The notes beneath the pieces are model-generated. The model saw only the letters and a program-made list of their open reading frames with translations. It searched no databases and was not told the origin of the DNA. This document shows positions 18,456 to 27,669 of a stretch of DNA of 64,000 bases, piece after piece. This DNA comes from Rhizobiaceae bacterium. Its GTDB lineage: Bacteria; Pseudomonadota; Alphaproteobacteria; Rhizobiales; Rhizobiaceae. The stretch is from positions 1-64,000 of the forward strand of contig JARGOX010000009.1 of the NCBI GenBank assembly GCA_029233925.1, written 5' to 3'. The position numbers were made by a program, and so were the translations under genes. Every line of letters starts with the position of its first letter. Position 1 is the first letter of the stretch.

Positions 18456-19636
18456 CTGACAGCGGCGCCCTTAATACGTTCATCATGTTTTCTACCGCCG
18501 ACTGGGCGGCGCCTTACTGGACAAACAAACAGCACATTGCAGAACGACTGGCCATGCGTGGGCACCGGGTTCTCTATATCGAATCGCCCGGCATAAGACC
18601 TCCCAAAATCAATTCGCGTGACCTGTCGCGGATTTTCAGCCGGTTGAAGAGGGCATGGTTTTCGCCCAGGAAAATGCGCGAGACCTTGTGGGTCCATGCG
18701 CCCTTGACGATTCCCATGGGCCACAAAAGCAGGATTGTCCTGGCATTCAACGGTTGGCTGCTTCGCTCCACAATTCGCAAATGGCTGAAGCGCGGAGGGC
18801 AGAAGCCAACGATCATATGGACCTATCACCCTTATTTTGACGATGCGGTGCGCGATCTTGACGTGCATTCGCTTGTCTATCATTGCGTCGATGATCTGGC
18901 TTCCATTCCGGGTGTGGATTCAGCAACCTTTCGTAAGGCGGAGTTGAATTTGTTACGACATGCGGACATGGTTTTTACAACCAGTCCGCGTCTGCAGGAG
19001 CATTGTGCAGCGATCGTTGGGAAGCGAAGCATCTATGAGCGCAATGTTGCGGATCTCGAGCATTTTTCGAGGGCCCGCCAAGCAGGTGATATTCCGCCTG
19101 AACTGGCTGCAATCGAGGGTTTGAAGCTTGGCTATACCGGTGTGCTCTCTGAATACAAACTGGATTTTGCGTTGATCGAACAATGCGCAAAATCCCGCCC
19201 GGATTGGAATTGGGTCTTCATCGGCGATGAACCAGAACGTCAAAACAGCGCAGTTGTTGCGCGGCTGGGCTCTCTGCCAAACGTGCATTTTCTCGGTTAT
19301 CGTACCTATGAACGCTTGCCGGATTACCTGCGTGGCATCGACATCGCTGTCATGCCAAACCTGACAAGCGGTTACATGTCCAGCGTCTTTCCGCTGAAAC
19401 TTTACGAATATCTGGCCGCAGGCAAACCTGTCATCTCCACGTCCATATCCGCACTTGCAGATATGGGTGACGTGATCAGCCAGGTCGATGGCAGGGATTC
19501 CTGGTTGTCTGCTATTGAAGCGACAGTTGAAAGCAGGCCGCCTCCCATTCCTCTCGAGGATCCGCGGATTGCCGAGCGCAGTTGGGACAAGAGATTGGAC
19601 AGAATGCTTGAGCGCCTGACAATCGCCGATCGGTGA
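18452..19636 (+). CDS. Glycosyltransferase, group 1 (GT4-like)
   Basis: 394 aa from GTG 18452, chosen because it overlaps the small ORF's stop codon (GTGA) and has GAGGGAG about ten bases upstream; the ORF track's 18392 start adds an unlikely His/Arg/Cys-rich leader. Motifs: 'FSTADWAAPYWTNKQHIAERL' region at the N-terminus, 'LGYTGVLSEYKLDFALIE', 'VFIGDEPERQ' and 'FPLKLYEYLAAGKPVIST' (donor site). It resembles the group-1 transferases of teichuronic-acid/exopolysaccharide loci. Last gene of the polysaccharide array. Confidence 0.83.
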   Translation: MTDSGALNTFIMFSTADWAAPYWTNKQHIAERLAMRGHRVLYIESPGIRPPKINSRDLSRIFSRLKRAWFSPRKMRETLWVHAPLTIPMGHKSRIVLAFNGWLLRSTIRKWLKRGGQKPTIIWTYHPYFDDAVRDLDVHSLVYHCVDDLASIPGVDSATFRKAELNLLRHADMVFTTSPRLQEHCAAIVGKRSIYERNVADLEHFSRARQAGDIPPELAAIEGLKLGYTGVLSEYKLDFALIEQCAKSRPDWNWVFIGDEPERQNSAVVARLGSLPNVHFLGYRTYERLPDYLRGIDIAVMPNLTSGYMSSVFPLKLYEYLAAGKPVISTSISALADMGDVISQVDGRDSWLSAIEATVESRPPPIPLEDPRIAERSWDKRLDRMLERLTIADR

Positions 19637-19806
19637 GCCTTTGGAGAAACAGTGCACTATTGAGGGCCAGGGCGATTTGCATCTTCCATCGCTGCGCCCT
19701 GTGGCTTTTCAGGACCGCGTACCGCTATCAAGCGGTTCCCATCAAAGACAAACCGCCTACCAGCAGATCGAAGGCTTCTCAATTGCGATGATGTTGCAAT
19801 CTGAGA

Positions 19807-20400
19807 TCATTCCACACCCACCAGCCTGTAGAACGCTGCCAGACCGGTCTGGCATCGATCCACAATCTCTTGCCTGTTCAAAACAGGTTGGACGCCAATC
19901 ACTCTTTTTATTTGAAGGTCACCAACCAGCAAGCTGACGAACCAGCGGATCATTTCGCGCTCCTGGACTTGCTGGCGCGGTTTGATCGCCGTCATCAATT
20001 TGCCGATAAGCGGTTCAATAACATCGCGCCCCTTGGCAGAAATGGTCCGACCAAGTTCGCCGGTCGGGTCCGTTGCCGCGACCCTGTTGAGAAGGATCGC
20101 CCGCTCATCCAGAAGCGTTTCAAGGAAAACAACCGAAAACTGTTCAAGCGTTTTGCGGGGGTCGTCCTGCTTCTCAATCGAGGTCTCCAGCAGGTGCTTC
20201 ATCAGTGCTGCGTTGTCCTCCACCATCCGCTCAAACAGCCCCCGTTTGTCGCCGTACCATCGATAGAGTGTCTCGTTTGAAGCCTGAGCTGCTTTGGCGA
20301 TACTGAGCATCGAGGTCCCGTCATAGCCTTTCGCCGCCAGCAGCCGATAGGCCGCACTGACGATGGATTCATGGCGTGACTGTTTTTTTGTGGCGTCCAT
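19807..20400 (-). CDS. TetR/AcrR-family transcriptional regulator
   Basis: 197 aa from ATG 20400 (GGGAAA upstream); the longer TTG start at 20457 would run through the operator region and is rejected. N-terminal helix-turn-helix: 'IVSAAYRLLAAKGYDGTSML' then 'SIAKAAQASNETLYRWYGDK'. The C-terminal ligand/dimer domain has no recognisable ligand signature. Divergent from a DUF1772 membrane protein gene across an 88-base region with inverted CCGTA/TACGG repeats, so it most likely represses that gene and itself. Confidence 0.88.
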   Translation of the reverse strand: MDATKKQSRHESIVSAAYRLLAAKGYDGTSMLSIAKAAQASNETLYRWYGDKRGLFERMVEDNAALMKHLLETSIEKQDDPRKTLEQFSVVFLETLLDERAILLNRVAATDPTGELGRTISAKGRDVIEPLIGKLMTAIKPRQQVQEREMIRWFVSLLVGDLQIKRVIGVQPVLNRQEIVDRCQTGLAAFYRLVGVE

Positions 20401-20429
20401 ACATTTTCCCGAATTGCACTTGCCATTTA

Positions 20430-20476
20430 CCGTACACGACGTTACGGATGCAACCAAGGCGTAATTATGTGTACGG
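20430..20476. promoter_or_regulatory. Putative TetR operator in divergent promoter region
   Basis: CCGTA-N8-TACGG (20430-20447) is an inverted repeat; the flanking CCGTACAC (20430-20437) and GTGTACGG (20469-20476) are also exact inverted copies. TetR regulators normally bind such palindromes between divergent genes. Which pairing is the true operator is undecided. Confidence 0.5.
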
Positions 20477-20488
20477 ATAGGAAATGCG

Positions 20489-21007
20489 ATGAAAAATTTT
20501 ATGACAAGAACGCTTGTGCTAATTTCTTTGTTGCTCAGCGGAGCAATTTTCGGGTTCTTCTATGCTTGGGTCTGTTCAACAATGTGGGGTCTGGACAGTA
20601 TCGATCCACGCATAGCCATTCAGGCGATGCAGGCGATGAATGGATCCGTCAGAAATGCCGTCTTCGCACCCGCTTTCTTTGCAACGCCAGTCTTTCTTGG
20701 TGTCACAGCATGGGTGCTTTGGCGGCAACACTATCGCAAAAGTGCCGCGTGCTTTGCGCTCAGCGGCGGCCTATATCTTTGCTTCGGTCTTGTTTTGACC
20801 ATGGTCGTCAATGTCCCCATGAACGAGGCGCTGGCGGCCATTGAAGTGCCCAGTGACATCGATGCCGCACGTCGAATTTGGGATGATTATTCACCCAGAT
20901 GGCAATTCTGGAACCAGACACGTACGGTGCTGTCGGGCGTTTCGTTCCTCATAGCGGTCGGCGGTGTGATGGTGTTTTCGCCAAACCATGTGAAACAGGC
21001 CGATTGA
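20489..21007 (+). CDS. DUF1772 family membrane protein
   Basis: 172 aa with four predicted membrane helices (about 8-30, 57-78, 86-108 and 147-166). The motif region 'VVNVPMNEALAAIEV' followed by 'DDYSPRWQFWNQTRTVLSG' is typical of DUF1772 (anthrone-oxygenase-like) proteins, in which conserved Asn/Trp/Arg residues may line an active site. The enzymatic role in bacteria is not established. ATG 20489 is preceded by TAGGAA. Divergent from and probably repressed by the TetR regulator, so it may respond to a small hydrophobic compound. Confidence 0.8.
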   Translation: MKNFMTRTLVLISLLLSGAIFGFFYAWVCSTMWGLDSIDPRIAIQAMQAMNGSVRNAVFAPAFFATPVFLGVTAWVLWRQHYRKSAACFALSGGLYLCFGLVLTMVVNVPMNEALAAIEVPSDIDAARRIWDDYSPRWQFWNQTRTVLSGVSFLIAVGGVMVFSPNHVKQAD

Positions 21008-21275
21008 CGGACTGAAAGACAGATTTGCCATTGTGGAGTAGCTGAACTCGATAATGGAGACACCGTTATTCAGGTCCGCTCTGTCCGCGAGGAAGTCGAT
21101 GGGCTTTTGACCATGACCTGAACGGCACAGATGAAGAGAAAGATCATCCGATGGTGTTCAGCGCATGGGCGATACGAAGACTCTGCTGTACAATTGCGCG
21201 GGTGAGCAACTGAGTGGTGAGATCGTTAGGAAACACTTCCAATGTGCAACAAATAACCCTGCTGGCAGCAACGCA

Positions 21276-21584
21276 TCAGCGCCCGCCATCGCCTCCGGTA
21301 ATCTTGCTGCATATATGCACGCGGCACATCTTGCTGTCGCTGGATGGGACCGTGGTTATCGATGCCCGGCTGCCAGGTCCGCAATATTGGCTTGTGGAGA
21401 CGTAGCGGTCATAGAGGGTAAGAGAGGGATTCCGACTGGAGGGGTAACGCAATATTGCGGAGTGTTCACTCTCCAGAACAGACTGAATGCGATTACAGCT
21501 CATCCCCGTTGTGTCATATCGGTTGATGGCATTAGCAGGTGCGCTGATGATGATCAGGCTCAACAGCAGAAAAATCCTGGACAT
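21276..21584 (-). CDS. Small secreted Cys-containing protein of a rhizobial hypothetical family
   Basis: 102 aa from ATG 21584 (GGAG nine bases upstream); the ORF track's longer start at 21815 is not supported. Signal peptide 'MSRIFLLLSLIIISAPANA'. The mature part 'YDTTGMSCNRIQSVLES', 'AILRYPSSRNPSLTLYDRYV' and later Cys residues match a short exported protein I recall as recurrent in Hyphomicrobiales genomes, function unknown. Several cysteines suggest disulfides in the periplasm. It is convergent with the DUF1772 gene and divergent from the CoA-binding protein gene. Confidence 0.7.
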   Translation of the reverse strand: MSRIFLLLSLIIISAPANAINRYDTTGMSCNRIQSVLESEHSAILRYPSSRNPSLTLYDRYVSTSQYCGPGSRASITTVPSSDSKMCRVHICSKITGGDGGR

Positions 21585-21806
21585 GATGCGGTTTCTCCAA
21601 AAGTCAGGCGCCATGATTGACAGCCCGAAGTTGAGGTGAATGCAGTCACGGTTTGGTGCAAACCAAAGAAACCCAGGGGCTTCCCAACTTATTTGATCAA
21701 CAAATCTGTTTCGCATGGATGATGCGACACATTCGTCTGGCCTGTTCCATCTTGACAGCACATGAATTACAGGTGGAGCGGTAACAGCAAAATTCAAGAG
21801 ATACCC

Positions 21807-22334
21807 ATGCATCAAGATTCCTATTCAGACAATTTCATCGCCGGCATTTTGCGGTCTGTCAAAACGATTGCAATGATCGGCGCCTCGCCAAAAGACGTGC
21901 GTCCCAGCAATATCGTGATGAAATACCTGATCGCGAAGGGTTTCAAAGTCGCGCCGGTCAATCCCGGACATGCGGGCAAGGAAATACAGGGGCAGATGAC
22001 CTATGCTTCGCTTGCCGATATTCCATGGCACATCGACATGGTCGATGTGTTTCGCGGATCCGATGCTTTGCCGGGAATTGTTGACGAGATACTGGCGCTG
22101 AAAGACAGGCCGGATGTGCTCTGGGCGCAACTGACCGTGTTTCATGCCGAAGCTGGACAAAGGGCAGAGGATGCGGGTCTGAAGGTGGTTATGAATCGCT
22201 GCCCTAAGATCGAATACGGGCGTCTTTCCGGCGAGATCCGCTGGAGCGGCGTCAACAGCAGGATTATCTCTTCGAGAAAGCCCGTGGCACAACGCGGATT
22301 TCAGGCGTTGGGAATACGACCGCAATCAAAGTAG
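21807..22334 (+). CDS. CoA-binding domain protein (YccU-like)
   Basis: 175 aa from ATG 21807 (AAGAGA upstream). Single Rossmann CoA-binding domain of the succinyl-CoA-synthetase-alpha type: 'TIAMIGASPKDVRPSNIVMK' (nucleotide loop), 'GFKVAPVNPG' and 'VVMNRCPKIEYGRL'. The molecular function of stand-alone YccU proteins is not firmly known. In many alphaproteobacteria it lies directly upstream of the O-acetylhomoserine sulfhydrylase gene, as here, hinting at a link to sulfur-amino-acid or CoA metabolism. Confidence 0.85.
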   Translation: MHQDSYSDNFIAGILRSVKTIAMIGASPKDVRPSNIVMKYLIAKGFKVAPVNPGHAGKEIQGQMTYASLADIPWHIDMVDVFRGSDALPGIVDEILALKDRPDVLWAQLTVFHAEAGQRAEDAGLKVVMNRCPKIEYGRLSGEIRWSGVNSRIISSRKPVAQRGFQALGIRPQSK

Positions 22335-22478
22335 CCCGCATGTTTCAAGACGTCTTGAGACAGTAGGAATTCCCGGGTAATTGTCCTGCAGGAAACTCAA
22401 ACTCCTATTTTCCAGCCATTTGAAGGAAGTTTTGGTGTCGTTTTTCGTCCAACGACGCTTATTTGAAAAAAATCTCCT

Positions 22479-22507
22479 TTGACCTGCGCCCGGGACTACG
22501 GGATAAG
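22479..22507 (+). promoter_or_regulatory. Sigma-70-type promoter of the sulfhydrylase gene
   Basis: TTGACC (22479-22484), 17-base spacer, GATAAG (22502-22507). The predicted start lies ~29 bases before the ATG, leaving no room for a riboswitch after it. Confidence 0.5.
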
Positions 22508-22542
22508 AGTATTCTCATTTTGATTGTCCAGGGGGTATTTTG

Positions 22543-23826
22543 ATGTCGAACAATGAACCGGGTTTCAGCACATTGGCCATTCACGCGGGTGCGCAGCCGG
22601 ACCCGACCACCGGGGCGCGTGCGACCCCGATCTATCAGACAAGCAGCTACGTGTTCGAAGATACTGACCATGCGGCAGCGCTCTTTGGCCTCAAGGCATT
22701 CGGCAATATCTACACGCGGATCGGCAATCCGACCCAGGCTGTTCTCGAAGAGCGCATTGCAGCTCTGGAGGGAGGCACTGCGGCTCTGGCAACGGCCTCG
22801 GGCCATGCAGCACAATTGCTGGTGTTTCATTCCATCATGCAGCCCGGGTGCAATTTCATTGCCGCCAACAAGCTCTATGGTGGATCGATCAATCAGTTTG
22901 GGCACGCGTTCAAGAATTTCGACTGGCATGTTCGCTGGTCGGATCCAGCCGATATCGCGTCGATCGAAACTCAGATTGATGACAAGACCCGTGGCATTTT
23001 CATTGAAAGTCTGGCCAATCCCGGCGGAACATTTGTCGATATTGCCGCGATTGCTGAAGTGGCCCACAAACACGGTCTGCCACTGATCGTCGATAATACG
23101 ATGGCCAGTCCCTATCTGCTGCGCCCGATTGAACACGGCGCCGACATTGTCATTCATTCGATGACCAAATTCATTGGCGGACATGGCAATTCCATGGGCG
23201 GCATCATGATTGATGGTGGCACGTTCAACTGGTCCGAATCGGGCAATTACCCGATGTTGTCGGAACCGCGTCCCGAATACGGCGGGATTGTCTTGCATGA
23301 GACCTTTGGGAATTTTGCTTTCGCCATTGCCTGTCGCGTGCTGGGATTGCGGGATCTGGGGCCGGCGATTGCACCATTCAATGCTTTCCTGCTGCTGACT
23401 GGTGTGGAAACACTGCCGTTGCGCATGCAGCGTCATTGTGACAATGCGCTGGAAGTTGCGACCTGGTTGAAGGACCATGCGAAGGTTGACTGGGTTTCCT
23501 ACTCGGGCCTTCCAGGCGATGACAATCACCAGTTGATGAAAACCTATTCGCCAAAAGGCGCGGGTGCTGTCTTTACCTTCGGCCTGAAGGGTGGCTTTGA
23601 CGCCGGTGTGAAATTTGTTGAAGGGCTGGAACTGTTCTCGCATCTCGCCAATATCGGTGACACGCGCTCGCTTGTTATCCATCCGGCATCGACAACGCAT
23701 CGGCAATTGTCTCCTGAACAGCAGATTGCTGCCGGGGCAGGGCCAGATGTGGTGCGTCTTTCGATCGGTATCGAAGATGTCTCAGATATTATTGGTGATC
23801 TGCAGCAGGCGCTCGACAAGGTTTAA
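22543..23826 (+). CDS. metY: O-acetylhomoserine sulfhydrylase (Cys/Met metabolism PLP enzyme)
   Basis: 427 aa from ATG 22543 (GGGGG upstream). It forms homocysteine from O-acetylhomoserine and sulfide (or a related thiol) using pyridoxal phosphate. Seen: 'FSTLAIHAGAQPDP' start, 'YTRIGNPTQAVLEERIAALE', 'VDNTMASPYLLRPIEHGAD', the PLP-lysine segment 'HSMTKFIGGHGNSMGG', and 'SHLANIGDTRSLVIHPASTT'. The ~430-aa length and the insert around 220-260 favour MetY over the shorter MetZ/MetB. It follows the CoA-binding protein gene but has its own promoter and a terminator. Confidence 0.9.
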   Translation: MSNNEPGFSTLAIHAGAQPDPTTGARATPIYQTSSYVFEDTDHAAALFGLKAFGNIYTRIGNPTQAVLEERIAALEGGTAALATASGHAAQLLVFHSIMQPGCNFIAANKLYGGSINQFGHAFKNFDWHVRWSDPADIASIETQIDDKTRGIFIESLANPGGTFVDIAAIAEVAHKHGLPLIVDNTMASPYLLRPIEHGADIVIHSMTKFIGGHGNSMGGIMIDGGTFNWSESGNYPMLSEPRPEYGGIVLHETFGNFAFAIACRVLGLRDLGPAIAPFNAFLLLTGVETLPLRMQRHCDNALEVATWLKDHAKVDWVSYSGLPGDDNHQLMKTYSPKGAGAVFTFGLKGGFDAGVKFVEGLELFSHLANIGDTRSLVIHPASTTHRQLSPEQQIAAGAGPDVVRLSIGIEDVSDIIGDLQQALDKV

Positions 23827-23868
23827 CTTAGCCGGGTTTGGCATAGCCATTCATCATTGTGAAGCATA

Positions 23869-23905
23869 GGGCCCGACGGCATTGATAAGCCGCCGGGCCT
23901 TTGTT
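23869..23905 (+). terminator. Terminator after metY
   Basis: Stem GGCCCGACGGC / GCCGCCGGGCC (one mismatch) with an 8-base loop, followed by TTTGTTTT. It lies 43 bases past the metY stop and just before the convergent P450 stop, so it mainly ends metY transcription. Confidence 0.75.
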
Positions 23906-23908
23906 TTG

Positions 23909-25138
23909 CTACCAGTTCAGATTCAGGCTTTCCAGTCCGTGAAAATGGAAGGCATCGCGGTAGCAGGGCTTGCCCTGGAGGGCCATGCCGGGCAGTCGTT
24001 CAAACAAAATCGGCAGGGAGACCTGCATTTCAAGCCTGGCCAGCGGCGCGCCCAGGCAAAAATGAATGCCGGCCCCGAAACTGACATTGGCCTGGTCTGT
24101 CCGGTTGAACTTGAAGGAAGACGGGTCAGCAAATTGTGAAGGGTCGCGATTGGCGGCGCCGAGCATGAGCCCGATCTGCTCACCCTTTTTAATGGTGATA
24201 TGTTTATCCAGTTGCACATCCTGCAGCGCGTAACGGGTAAACATGTGCAATGGCGCATCGTATCGCAGAGATTCTTCAACGGTCGCTTCGCTGGAAGTCG
24301 CATCCGCAAAGAGTTCCGACGGGTTCAGGCCGTTCTCCAAAATGGCCTTGACCGCGTTTCCTGTCTGATGAACCGTTGCCTCGTGTCCGGCATTGAGCAA
24401 CAGCACGCTGGTCGATACCAGTTCATCATCGCTGAGCCGCTCGCCTTTGCGCTCGGTTGCGATCATATGACTCAACAGGTCATCCTTTGGCGCTTGCCGG
24501 CGTTCGGCAACCAGTTTTCTCAGGCAGTCGGAAAATTGCTGTGCGGCTTCGTCGGCAGCCAGTTCGGTGGCTTTTGTCGGGGCATGTTCATACATGCGAA
24601 CCATACGGTGGGACCAGTCGAGCAGGTTGCCCGTGAGTTCGAGCGGAACGCCAAGCATCCTGGCAATCACGGAGACCGGTATGGGTTCGGCAAATTGACG
24701 GATCAGTTCGACATGTCCCTGTGAGGCAAATTGGTCGATCAGATCGTGGGTCATCTGCGCGATCTCGGGTCGCAGTTTCTCCACCTGGCGCGAAACAAAG
24801 GCCCTGTTGACCAAGGTGCGCAAGCGCGTGTGTGCTGGCGGCTCCAGTTCGAGCAAGGAATGGGCCTCCACGGCGTCGAAATGCGTAAGGTGTGGCTTGG
24901 GGTCGGGCAGTCCCAGTTCCGCGCGTGTGGCGACATGGAGAATTTGTCGGCCAAACCGCTTGTCGCGCAGCAAAGCGTTGACATCACCAAAGGACGAAAA
25001 ACACCATTGGTTGTAATTATTCCAGTAAAAGGCGGGACATTCTGACCGGATCACTGCGTAGTATCGATAGGGATCATTGAAGAAATCAGGATCCCGGGGA
25101 TCAAGGTCCAATGTTCTTGCTTGCTTGTCGAGTTTCAT
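23909..25138 (-). CDS. Cytochrome P450
   Basis: 409 aa, soluble bacterial class. Heme-ligand loop 'FGAGIHFCLGAPLARLE' with the proximal Cys, I-helix 'LLNAGHEATVH' (acid-alcohol pair Glu-Ala-Thr region), and K-helix ExxR in 'VEESLRYDAP'. It should hydroxylate a small organic substrate with electrons from a ferredoxin/reductase pair; neither partner is encoded nearby. The substrate is not readable. ATG at 25138 has only a weak ribosome site. It is convergent with metY and divergent from clpP. Confidence 0.92.
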   Translation of the reverse strand: MKLDKQARTLDLDPRDPDFFNDPYRYYAVIRSECPAFYWNNYNQWCFSSFGDVNALLRDKRFGRQILHVATRAELGLPDPKPHLTHFDAVEAHSLLELEPPAHTRLRTLVNRAFVSRQVEKLRPEIAQMTHDLIDQFASQGHVELIRQFAEPIPVSVIARMLGVPLELTGNLLDWSHRMVRMYEHAPTKATELAADEAAQQFSDCLRKLVAERRQAPKDDLLSHMIATERKGERLSDDELVSTSVLLLNAGHEATVHQTGNAVKAILENGLNPSELFADATSSEATVEESLRYDAPLHMFTRYALQDVQLDKHITIKKGEQIGLMLGAANRDPSQFADPSSFKFNRTDQANVSFGAGIHFCLGAPLARLEMQVSLPILFERLPGMALQGKPCYRDAFHFHGLESLNLNW

Positions 25139-25294
25139 AAGAACGCTATATGCCTCATTGATGCTTTGTTTGGGACGTTAATGTGCCATCCCGCAGAGGG
25201 CGAGAGGGAACGATTGGTCGTCATCATACTACCATCCGATCTTAACCATCACGACAGCTTTGGTGCATCTGCAATTGCCCCTGTGTCAACACGT

Positions 25295-25325
25295 CTTGAA
25301 CCGGGGCGCCATCACATCCTATGTA
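25295..25325 (+). promoter_or_regulatory. Heat-shock (RpoH) promoter of clpP
   Basis: CTTGAA (25295-25300), 17-base spacer, CCTATGTA (25318-25325). This matches the alphaproteobacterial sigma-32 consensus (CTTGAA-N17/18-CYTATNT) very closely and sits ~65 bases before clpP, a known heat-shock gene. Confidence 0.75.
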
Positions 25326-25392
25326 TGGGGTAATAGTTTCCTACCGATTCCCCGATTCGCTTGTTTCGGGAACAGCTTGAAAAGGCCAACCC

Positions 25393-26025
25393 ATGTCTAA
25401 TCCAGTCGATACTGCCCTGTCACTTGTTCCGATGGTTGTTGAACAAACCAATCGCGGCGAGCGGGCCTATGACATTTTCTCAAGACTCCTCAAGGAGCGC
25501 ATTATTTTCATCACCGGTCCGGTCGAGGACAATATGGCGATGCTGGTGTGCGCGCAGCTTCTCTTTCTGGAAGCCGACAACCCGAAGAAGGAAATCTCGA
25601 TCTATATCAATTCTCCCGGTGGTGTCGTTACCGCCGGAATGGCCATTTATGACACGATGCAATTTGTCAAACCGGCTGTTTCCACATTGTGCATGGGGCA
25701 GGCGGCATCCATGGGATCGCTGCTTTTATGTGCCGGCCACAAGGATATGCGTTTCGTTACACCAAACTCGCGGATCATGGTGCATCAGCCATCAGGTGGT
25801 TTTCAGGGCCAGGCTTCGGATATTGAACGCCATGCTCAGGATATCATCAAGATGAAGCGCCGGTTGAACGAAATTTACGTCACGCATACAGGTCAGGATT
25901 ACGAGACCATTGAGAACACATTGGATCGCGATCACTTCCTGACTGCCGAAGAAGCGAAGGATTTTGGTATCGTTGACCGGGTGATTTCGTCTAGAGAAGC
26001 CATGGAAGCAGAAATCAAAACGTGA
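25393..26025 (+). CDS. clpP: ATP-dependent Clp protease proteolytic subunit
   Basis: 210 aa. Cytoplasmic serine peptidase that forms the double-heptamer chamber used with ClpX/ClpA. The catalytic Ser is in '[15 protein letters not shown]', the His in '[10 protein letters not shown]' and the Asp in '[19 protein letters not shown]'. The N-terminus '[20 protein letters not shown]' is the processed region. It lies 283 bases upstream of clpX; the intergenic region probably holds a separate clpX promoter. Expression is likely heat-inducible through the RpoH-type site upstream. Confidence 0.97.
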   Translation: MSNPVDTALSLVPMVVEQTNRGERAYDIFSRLLKERIIFITGPVEDNMAMLVCAQLLFLEADNPKKEISIYINSPGGVVTAGMAIYDTMQFVKPAVSTLCMGQAASMGSLLLCAGHKDMRFVTPNSRIMVHQPSGGFQGQASDIERHAQDIIKMKRRLNEIYVTHTGQDYETIENTLDRDHFLTAEEAKDFGIVDRVISSREAMEAEIKT

Positions 26026-26308
26026 TCGCATCCTGACAATCGAGGCATTTGTGCGGTAAAACGGCAACATATTGACGCTTTTGGTAGTGGAAGTGACCAC
26101 CAGGAGCGTTAATTCACGGCGTTAAGGGTATATTCAAGACAAAGCGCATAGCTTTGTTTCTGGTGGCCGTTATATTGTCGCATAGGTGTTTGTTTAAGGT
26201 TATGGTCATATTGTATTCGGATTGTCAGGAATTTATGTCAGTCGAGAAAAATATGTCATATGAAAATGATTGGCCTGACCGGAATCAGGTCGCTGGAAGG
26301 AATGAAGT

Positions 26309-27586
26309 ATGAGCAAGGTCAGCGGTGGCAGCGGCGGAGACTCGAAGAATACGCTCTATTGTTCGTTTTGCGGCAAGAGCCAACATGAGGTCCGTAAGCT
26401 GATCGCAGGACCGACGGTCTTCATCTGTGATGAATGCGTCGAGTTGTGCATGGACATCATCCGCGAGGAAAACAAATCCTCCATGGTGAAGTCGAGTGAC
26501 GGTGTACCGACCCCACAGGAAATCATTACGACGCTGGATGAGTATGTCATTGGACAGAGCCAGGCAAAGCGCGTGCTTTCGGTCGCCGTTCACAATCACT
26601 ACAAACGTCTTGCCCATTCGAGCAAGAGCAATGACATCGAGCTGGCGAAGTCCAACATCATGCTGGTCGGACCGACTGGCTGTGGCAAGACCTACCTTGC
26701 CCAGACTTTGGCCCGCATCATTGACGTGCCCTTCACGATGGCTGATGCGACGACGCTGACCGAGGCCGGTTACGTCGGTGAGGATGTTGAAAACATCATC
26801 CTGAAGCTTCTGCAGTCTGCTGACTATAATGTGGAGCGTGCGCAACGCGGCATTGTCTATATTGACGAAGTCGACAAGATTTCGCGCAAGTCAGACAATC
26901 CTTCGATTACCCGGGACGTATCGGGCGAGGGCGTGCAGCAGGCTTTGTTGAAGATCATGGAAGGCACGGTTGCTTCCGTTCCGCCGCAAGGTGGGCGCAA
27001 ACATCCGCAGCAGGAATTCCTGCAGGTCGATACCACCAATATCCTGTTTATCTGCGGCGGTGCATTTTCCGGTCTCGACAAGATCATCTCAGCGCGAGGT
27101 GGCACGACATCCATCGGTTTTGCTGCCAATGTGAAGTCTCAGGATGATCGCCGCATCGGTGATGTTCTGCGTGACCTCGAACCGGAAGACATGGTGAAAT
27201 TCGGTCTTATTCCGGAGTTCATTGGTCGTTTGCCGGTGATTGCCACGCTCGAAGATCTCGATGAGGAATCGCTTGTTGAAATTCTGTCGAAGCCAAAAAA
27301 TGCGCTGATCAAACAGTACCAGCGGCTGTTTGAGATGGAAGATGTTGAGTTGACCTTCCATGAAGATGCATTGCGCGGCATTGCCAAAAAGGCGATTGTC
27401 AGGAAAACCGGCGCCCGCGGATTGCGCTCCATCATGGAGAAGATTTTGTTGGATACCATGTTTGAATTGCCATCCCTTGAAGGCGTTCAGGAAGTCGTGA
27501 TCTCGGATGAGGTCGTTTCTGGATCGGCCCGTCCGCTTTACATCTATTCAGAGCGTGAAGAAGAAAAGGGCAATGCCTCTGCCTGA
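26309..27586 (+). CDS. clpX: ATP-dependent Clp protease ATP-binding subunit ClpX
   Basis: 425 aa hexameric AAA+ unfoldase that feeds ClpP. The N-terminal C4 zinc domain '[15 protein letters not shown]'...'CDECVELC' (~18-50) recognises adaptors. Walker A '[15 protein letters not shown]', Walker B '[11 protein letters not shown]', sensor/arginine region '[12 protein letters not shown]'. All motifs are intact and the length is standard. GGAAGGA precedes the ATG. A strong terminator follows, separating it from lon. Confidence 0.97.
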   Translation: MSKVSGGSGGDSKNTLYCSFCGKSQHEVRKLIAGPTVFICDECVELCMDIIREENKSSMVKSSDGVPTPQEIITTLDEYVIGQSQAKRVLSVAVHNHYKRLAHSSKSNDIELAKSNIMLVGPTGCGKTYLAQTLARIIDVPFTMADATTLTEAGYVGEDVENIILKLLQSADYNVERAQRGIVYIDEVDKISRKSDNPSITRDVSGEGVQQALLKIMEGTVASVPPQGGRKHPQQEFLQVDTTNILFICGGAFSGLDKIISARGGTTSIGFAANVKSQDDRRIGDVLRDLEPEDMVKFGLIPEFIGRLPVIATLEDLDEESLVEILSKPKNALIKQYQRLFEMEDVELTFHEDALRGIAKKAIVRKTGARGLRSIMEKILLDTMFELPSLEGVQEVVISDEVVSGSARPLYIYSEREEEKGNASA

Positions 27587-27633
27587 CGCGGTTTGGCGTT
27601 ACCGGATTAAAAATTGTGCCGAAATCGGCTGAT

Positions 27634-27669
27634 GAACAACCCGCCCTTCGTGGCGGGTTGTTCAGTTTT
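27634..27669 (+). terminator. Terminator after clpX
   Basis: Perfect 12-bp stem GAACAACCCGCC / GGCGGGTTGTTC with a 6-base loop CTTCGT, then AGTTTTGG. It begins 47 bases after the clpX stop. Confidence 0.85.

Noticed and set aside
21165-21620. 151-aa plus-strand ORF
   Set aside because: The opposite strand encodes a signal-peptide protein with a proper ribosome site and a family pattern.
22335-22542. SAM-type riboswitch upstream of metY
   Set aside because: No SAM-II-like conserved segments seen, and the likely start point leaves only ~29 bases of leader.
22459-23706. 415-aa minus-strand ORF opposite metY
   Set aside because: Shadow of a clearly coding gene; composition rich in Arg/His/Cys, no motif, no start context.
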